This document shows positions 62,080-64,000 of a DNA stretch of 64,000 bases, in pieces; the first letter of the stretch is position 1, and the number at the start of each line of letters is the position of its first letter. The notes below the pieces were generated by a model. The model made no database searches. It was not told the origin of the DNA and saw only the letters and a program-made list of their open reading frames with translations. A program made the translations under genes and the position numbers. The DNA comes from Streptomyces humi (GTDB lineage: Bacteria > Actinomycetota > Actinomycetes > Streptomycetales > Streptomycetaceae), in the NCBI RefSeq assembly GCF_001005085.2, contig NZ_LBMU02000115.1, positions 1 to 64,000 of the forward strand. The letters run 5' to 3'.

Positions 62080-63555
62080 ATGGACTTCGACGTCGCCGCT
62101 CCCGACCCTGCTGGCATGGTGGCGTCGCTCAGTTCGCTCGGTTACTCGCTTCCCGCCGCCATCGCGGACCTTGTGGACAACAGTGTCTCGGCCGAGGCCC
62201 GGAACATCGACGTCGACTTCACGTGGGACGGACAGAGTTCCTGGATCGCTGTGACGGACGACGGCAGGGGGATGACGGATCCCGAGCTTGTGACCGCCAT
62301 GACGGTGGCGGCACGCGGTCCGTCAGCCGAGCGGAGCGCCACGGATCTCGGCCGTTTCGGTGTGGGGCTGAAGTCTGCCTCGTTCTCCCAGTGCCGCAAG
62401 CTCACGGTCGCCACGGTCAGGGACGGAGTCTGGCACGTCCGGACGTGGGACCTCGGCGTCGTGGAGCACTACAAGGAGTGGCGGCTCCTCCGTGACCCAG
62501 GCGACACGACCACCGCTCTCCTGCGTCGGATCGGGGGAAGCATGCAGCACGGGACCATCGTCCTGTGGGAGCAACTCTCCGGTTACCACAACACCGTCGT
62601 GGCCAGCGACGACGAAAAGACGCAGGCCCAGTTCTATGCGGAGGCGGAGCGTACCGAAGCCCACCTTGCGATGGTCTTTGCCCGTTTCCTGCAGCGCCCT
62701 GCCCGGTGCCGGCTCCGGGTGCGTGGCTCCGACCTCTCCCCGTGGGACCCGTTTCTGTCCAAGCACCCGTCTGTTCAGCGGATCCCCTGGGAGCCTCTAC
62801 CGCTGGGATCGGCGTCAGTGCGCGTGGAGCCCTTTGTTCTCCCGACGGCACAGCGGCTCTCGGAAGCCGAATACGAGTCGGCTGCCGGGCAGAAGGGATG
62901 GCTGGGGCAGCAGGGGTTCTATGTCTACCGTCGTGACCGCCTGATCCTGGCCGGTGACTGGCTGGGGATCCGCGGGCTGCGGCGCGAGGAGAAGTACAAC
63001 CTCGCGCGGATCGCTGTGGACATCCCTGCGGAGGCCGACACCGACTGGGGCGTGGACGTGCGCAAGGCGAGCGTCGTTCCGCCTGTCTCATTGCGGCGTC
63101 ACCTGGAGAGGATCGCCAGGTACACGCGCGAGGCGGCTTCCCGCTCCGCACGGCAGCGTGGTCAAGTGGTGTCGCGGGCGCACGGTGACCCCTTGAAGTT
63201 CGCCTGGAACGTGAAGCGCCACGACGGCCGGATCGTCCTGCGCATCAACAGAAAACACCCTTTGGTGAAAGCAGCGATGGACGACCAGGGCGGCACCCCG
63301 GACGTCGTCCGCTCGATGATCCGCCTCCTTGAGGAAACGGTCCCGGTCACGGCGCTCCGCATGCTCCACGAGACCGACACGGTCGACGACCCCGAACCCT
63401 TCGGCGGTCCGGGGCCGGCCGCTCCGGAGACAGTCGACATCGCCCGCCAGGTGTACGAAGCGCTCCTTGGGCAGGGCCGTTCCCCTGAGGATGCCCGGGG
63501 AGTACTCAGCTCCATGCCCCCGTTCGACGAGCAACAAGGTTTCTGGAACTCCTGA
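62080..63555 (+). CDS. MORC/MutL-like GHKL ATPase
   Basis: 491-aa ATPase of the GHKL (Hsp90, MutL, MORC) fold. Motif I AIADLVDNSVSA holds the catalytic region with Asn, motif II is DDGRGM, and motif III FGVGLKSASFS the lid. An S5-like second domain follows (QGFYVYRRDRLI) with the WGVDVRKASVVPP strand supplying the conserved Lys. The last ~150 residues are specific to the family. MORC-like ATPases coupled to Z1 proteins and DNA methylases are known as restriction-modification components. The Z1 gene starts 50 bp on. ATG at 62080; a GTG at 62074 is an alternative. Confidence 0.85.
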   Translation: MDFDVAAPDPAGMVASLSSLGYSLPAAIADLVDNSVSAEARNIDVDFTWDGQSSWIAVTDDGRGMTDPELVTAMTVAARGPSAERSATDLGRFGVGLKSASFSQCRKLTVATVRDGVWHVRTWDLGVVEHYKEWRLLRDPGDTTTALLRRIGGSMQHGTIVLWEQLSGYHNTVVASDDEKTQAQFYAEAERTEAHLAMVFARFLQRPARCRLRVRGSDLSPWDPFLSKHPSVQRIPWEPLPLGSASVRVEPFVLPTAQRLSEAEYESAAGQKGWLGQQGFYVYRRDRLILAGDWLGIRGLRREEKYNLARIAVDIPAEADTDWGVDVRKASVVPPVSLRRHLERIARYTREAASRSARQRGQVVSRAHGDPLKFAWNVKRHDGRIVLRINRKHPLVKAAMDDQGGTPDVVRSMIRLLEETVPVTALRMLHETDTVDDPEPFGGPGPAAPETVDIARQVYEALLGQGRSPEDARGVLSSMPPFDEQQGFWNS

Positions 63556-63604
63556 CCCACCTGGTAGTCCCCACTCCCAACCGACCCGGCCGCAGGAGGT
63601 CGCT

Positions 63605-64000
63605 GTGAGCACCACCCCCGAAGACAATCTCGAAAAGGCCGAGCAGACCGCGGTGCTGCTCCTGCCCGGTGACCGCCAGGCAACGCCGGCCGAGGTGGAC
63701 TTCGCCGTGAACACAGCGGTCAGCATCCTCGCTGCCCAGGGGATCACAGTGGAGCGGGACCAGGTGCGGAAGGTGCTCGAGGCCCGGGCCTCCGTGTTCC
63801 AGGCTGATTCCTCCGCGATGAAGAACGACGAGGGCCACGTGCCATGGCTCGCCGACGCCAAGGCCGACCGTAAGTGGGACTTCTGGGACCGCTACCGGCG
63901 CTACCTCCTGAGCGTCTCCAAGCTCCCGATGCAGGTCGTGCGACGACTCGACCAGAGCACCGACGACGTTCTCGGTGAGCTGGAAGACCCTCAGCGGGAA
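63605..64000 (+). CDS. Z1-domain protein, N-terminal part (cut by window)
   Basis: Partial gene, 132 residues to the window end. GTG start with an ideal AGGAGG. It begins STTPEDNLEKAEQTAVLLL and reads KADRKWDFWDRYRRYLL, then VVRRLDQSTDDVLGELEDPQRE, the usual lead-in to the Z1 P-loop NTPase domain, whose Walker motif should come shortly after the edge. Z1 proteins are helicase-like components of GHKL/DNA-methylase restriction systems. The assignment rests on this N-terminal pattern plus its GHKL neighbour. Confidence 0.75.
   Translation, partial: MSTTPEDNLEKAEQTAVLLLPGDRQATPAEVDFAVNTAVSILAAQGITVERDQVRKVLEARASVFQADSSAMKNDEGHVPWLADAKADRKWDFWDRYRRYLLSVSKLPMQVVRRLDQSTDDVLGELEDPQRE

Overview
This is high-GC actinobacterial DNA, almost certainly from a Streptomyces. 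It carries a Streptomyces-type rnpB, a conservon with paired CYP157/CYP154-like P450s, XRE/TPR and RsbW-like regulators, and actinobacterial conjugation genes. No tRNA, rRNA or CRISPR array was seen.

Layout. (1) 1-5.7 kb, chromosomal: a FAD monooxygenase divergent from a TetR gene, a DUF4260-like membrane protein with an autoregulator-type TetR behind two perfect palindromes, an AraC regulator with an EamA exporter, then rnpB with its terminator. (2) 5.7-9.3 kb, scarred accessory DNA: phased direct repeats, transposase debris, a truncated NTF2-like gene, an IS5-family element, and an AT-richer gene with a PD-(D/E)XK-like core. (3) 9.2-24.6 kb: four XRE-type regulators (three with an N-terminal zinc ribbon) around an unusual cluster. 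The cluster holds an operon of a 118-aa protein, a radical SAM/SPASM enzyme, a second radical SAM enzyme and a JmjC/cupin oxygenase. Facing it is an extra aspartyl-tRNA synthetase behind a T-box whose specifier reads GAC (Asp). Beyond that are a short RlmN/Cfr-like radical SAM protein and a Nudix hydrolase. The same 14-bp palindrome (ATCAC-N4-GTGAT) lies in four promoter regions here, tying the cluster to two of the zinc-ribbon regulators. I read this as an undescribed, co-regulated peptide- or protein-modifying cluster. (4) 24.7-32.3 kb: a conservon (sensor kinase, roadblock, DUF742, GTPase, P450 without ExxR, normal P450) followed by a methyltransferase.

(5) 32.7-59.4 kb: a conjugative element, nearly all on the minus strand. 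It has a VirD4/TraG-like coupling protein, relaxase, VirB4-like ATPase, SCO6880-like, TrbL/VirB6-like and VirB8-like proteins, a small membrane protein, a lysozyme-like/NlpC-P60 hydrolase, tandem DnaB-N domains and a PAPS-reductase-like PP-loop protein. An IS5-type element with a passenger gene and an IS110-type element have landed in it. Inside it sits a two-gene cargo: a Ser/Thr kinase fused to an UPF1-like helicase, coupled to a phospholipase-D-like protein, a strong candidate defence system. Several reading frames in this part are broken by what looks like one extra base in a G/C run. (6) 59.9-64 kb: an N4/N6 DNA methyltransferase, a PD-(D/E)XK-like protein, a MORC/MutL-like GHKL ATPase and the start of a Z1-domain protein. 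This is a restriction-modification-type defence operon cut by the window edge.

All family assignments are from reading motifs in the translated sequence; no database search was run.
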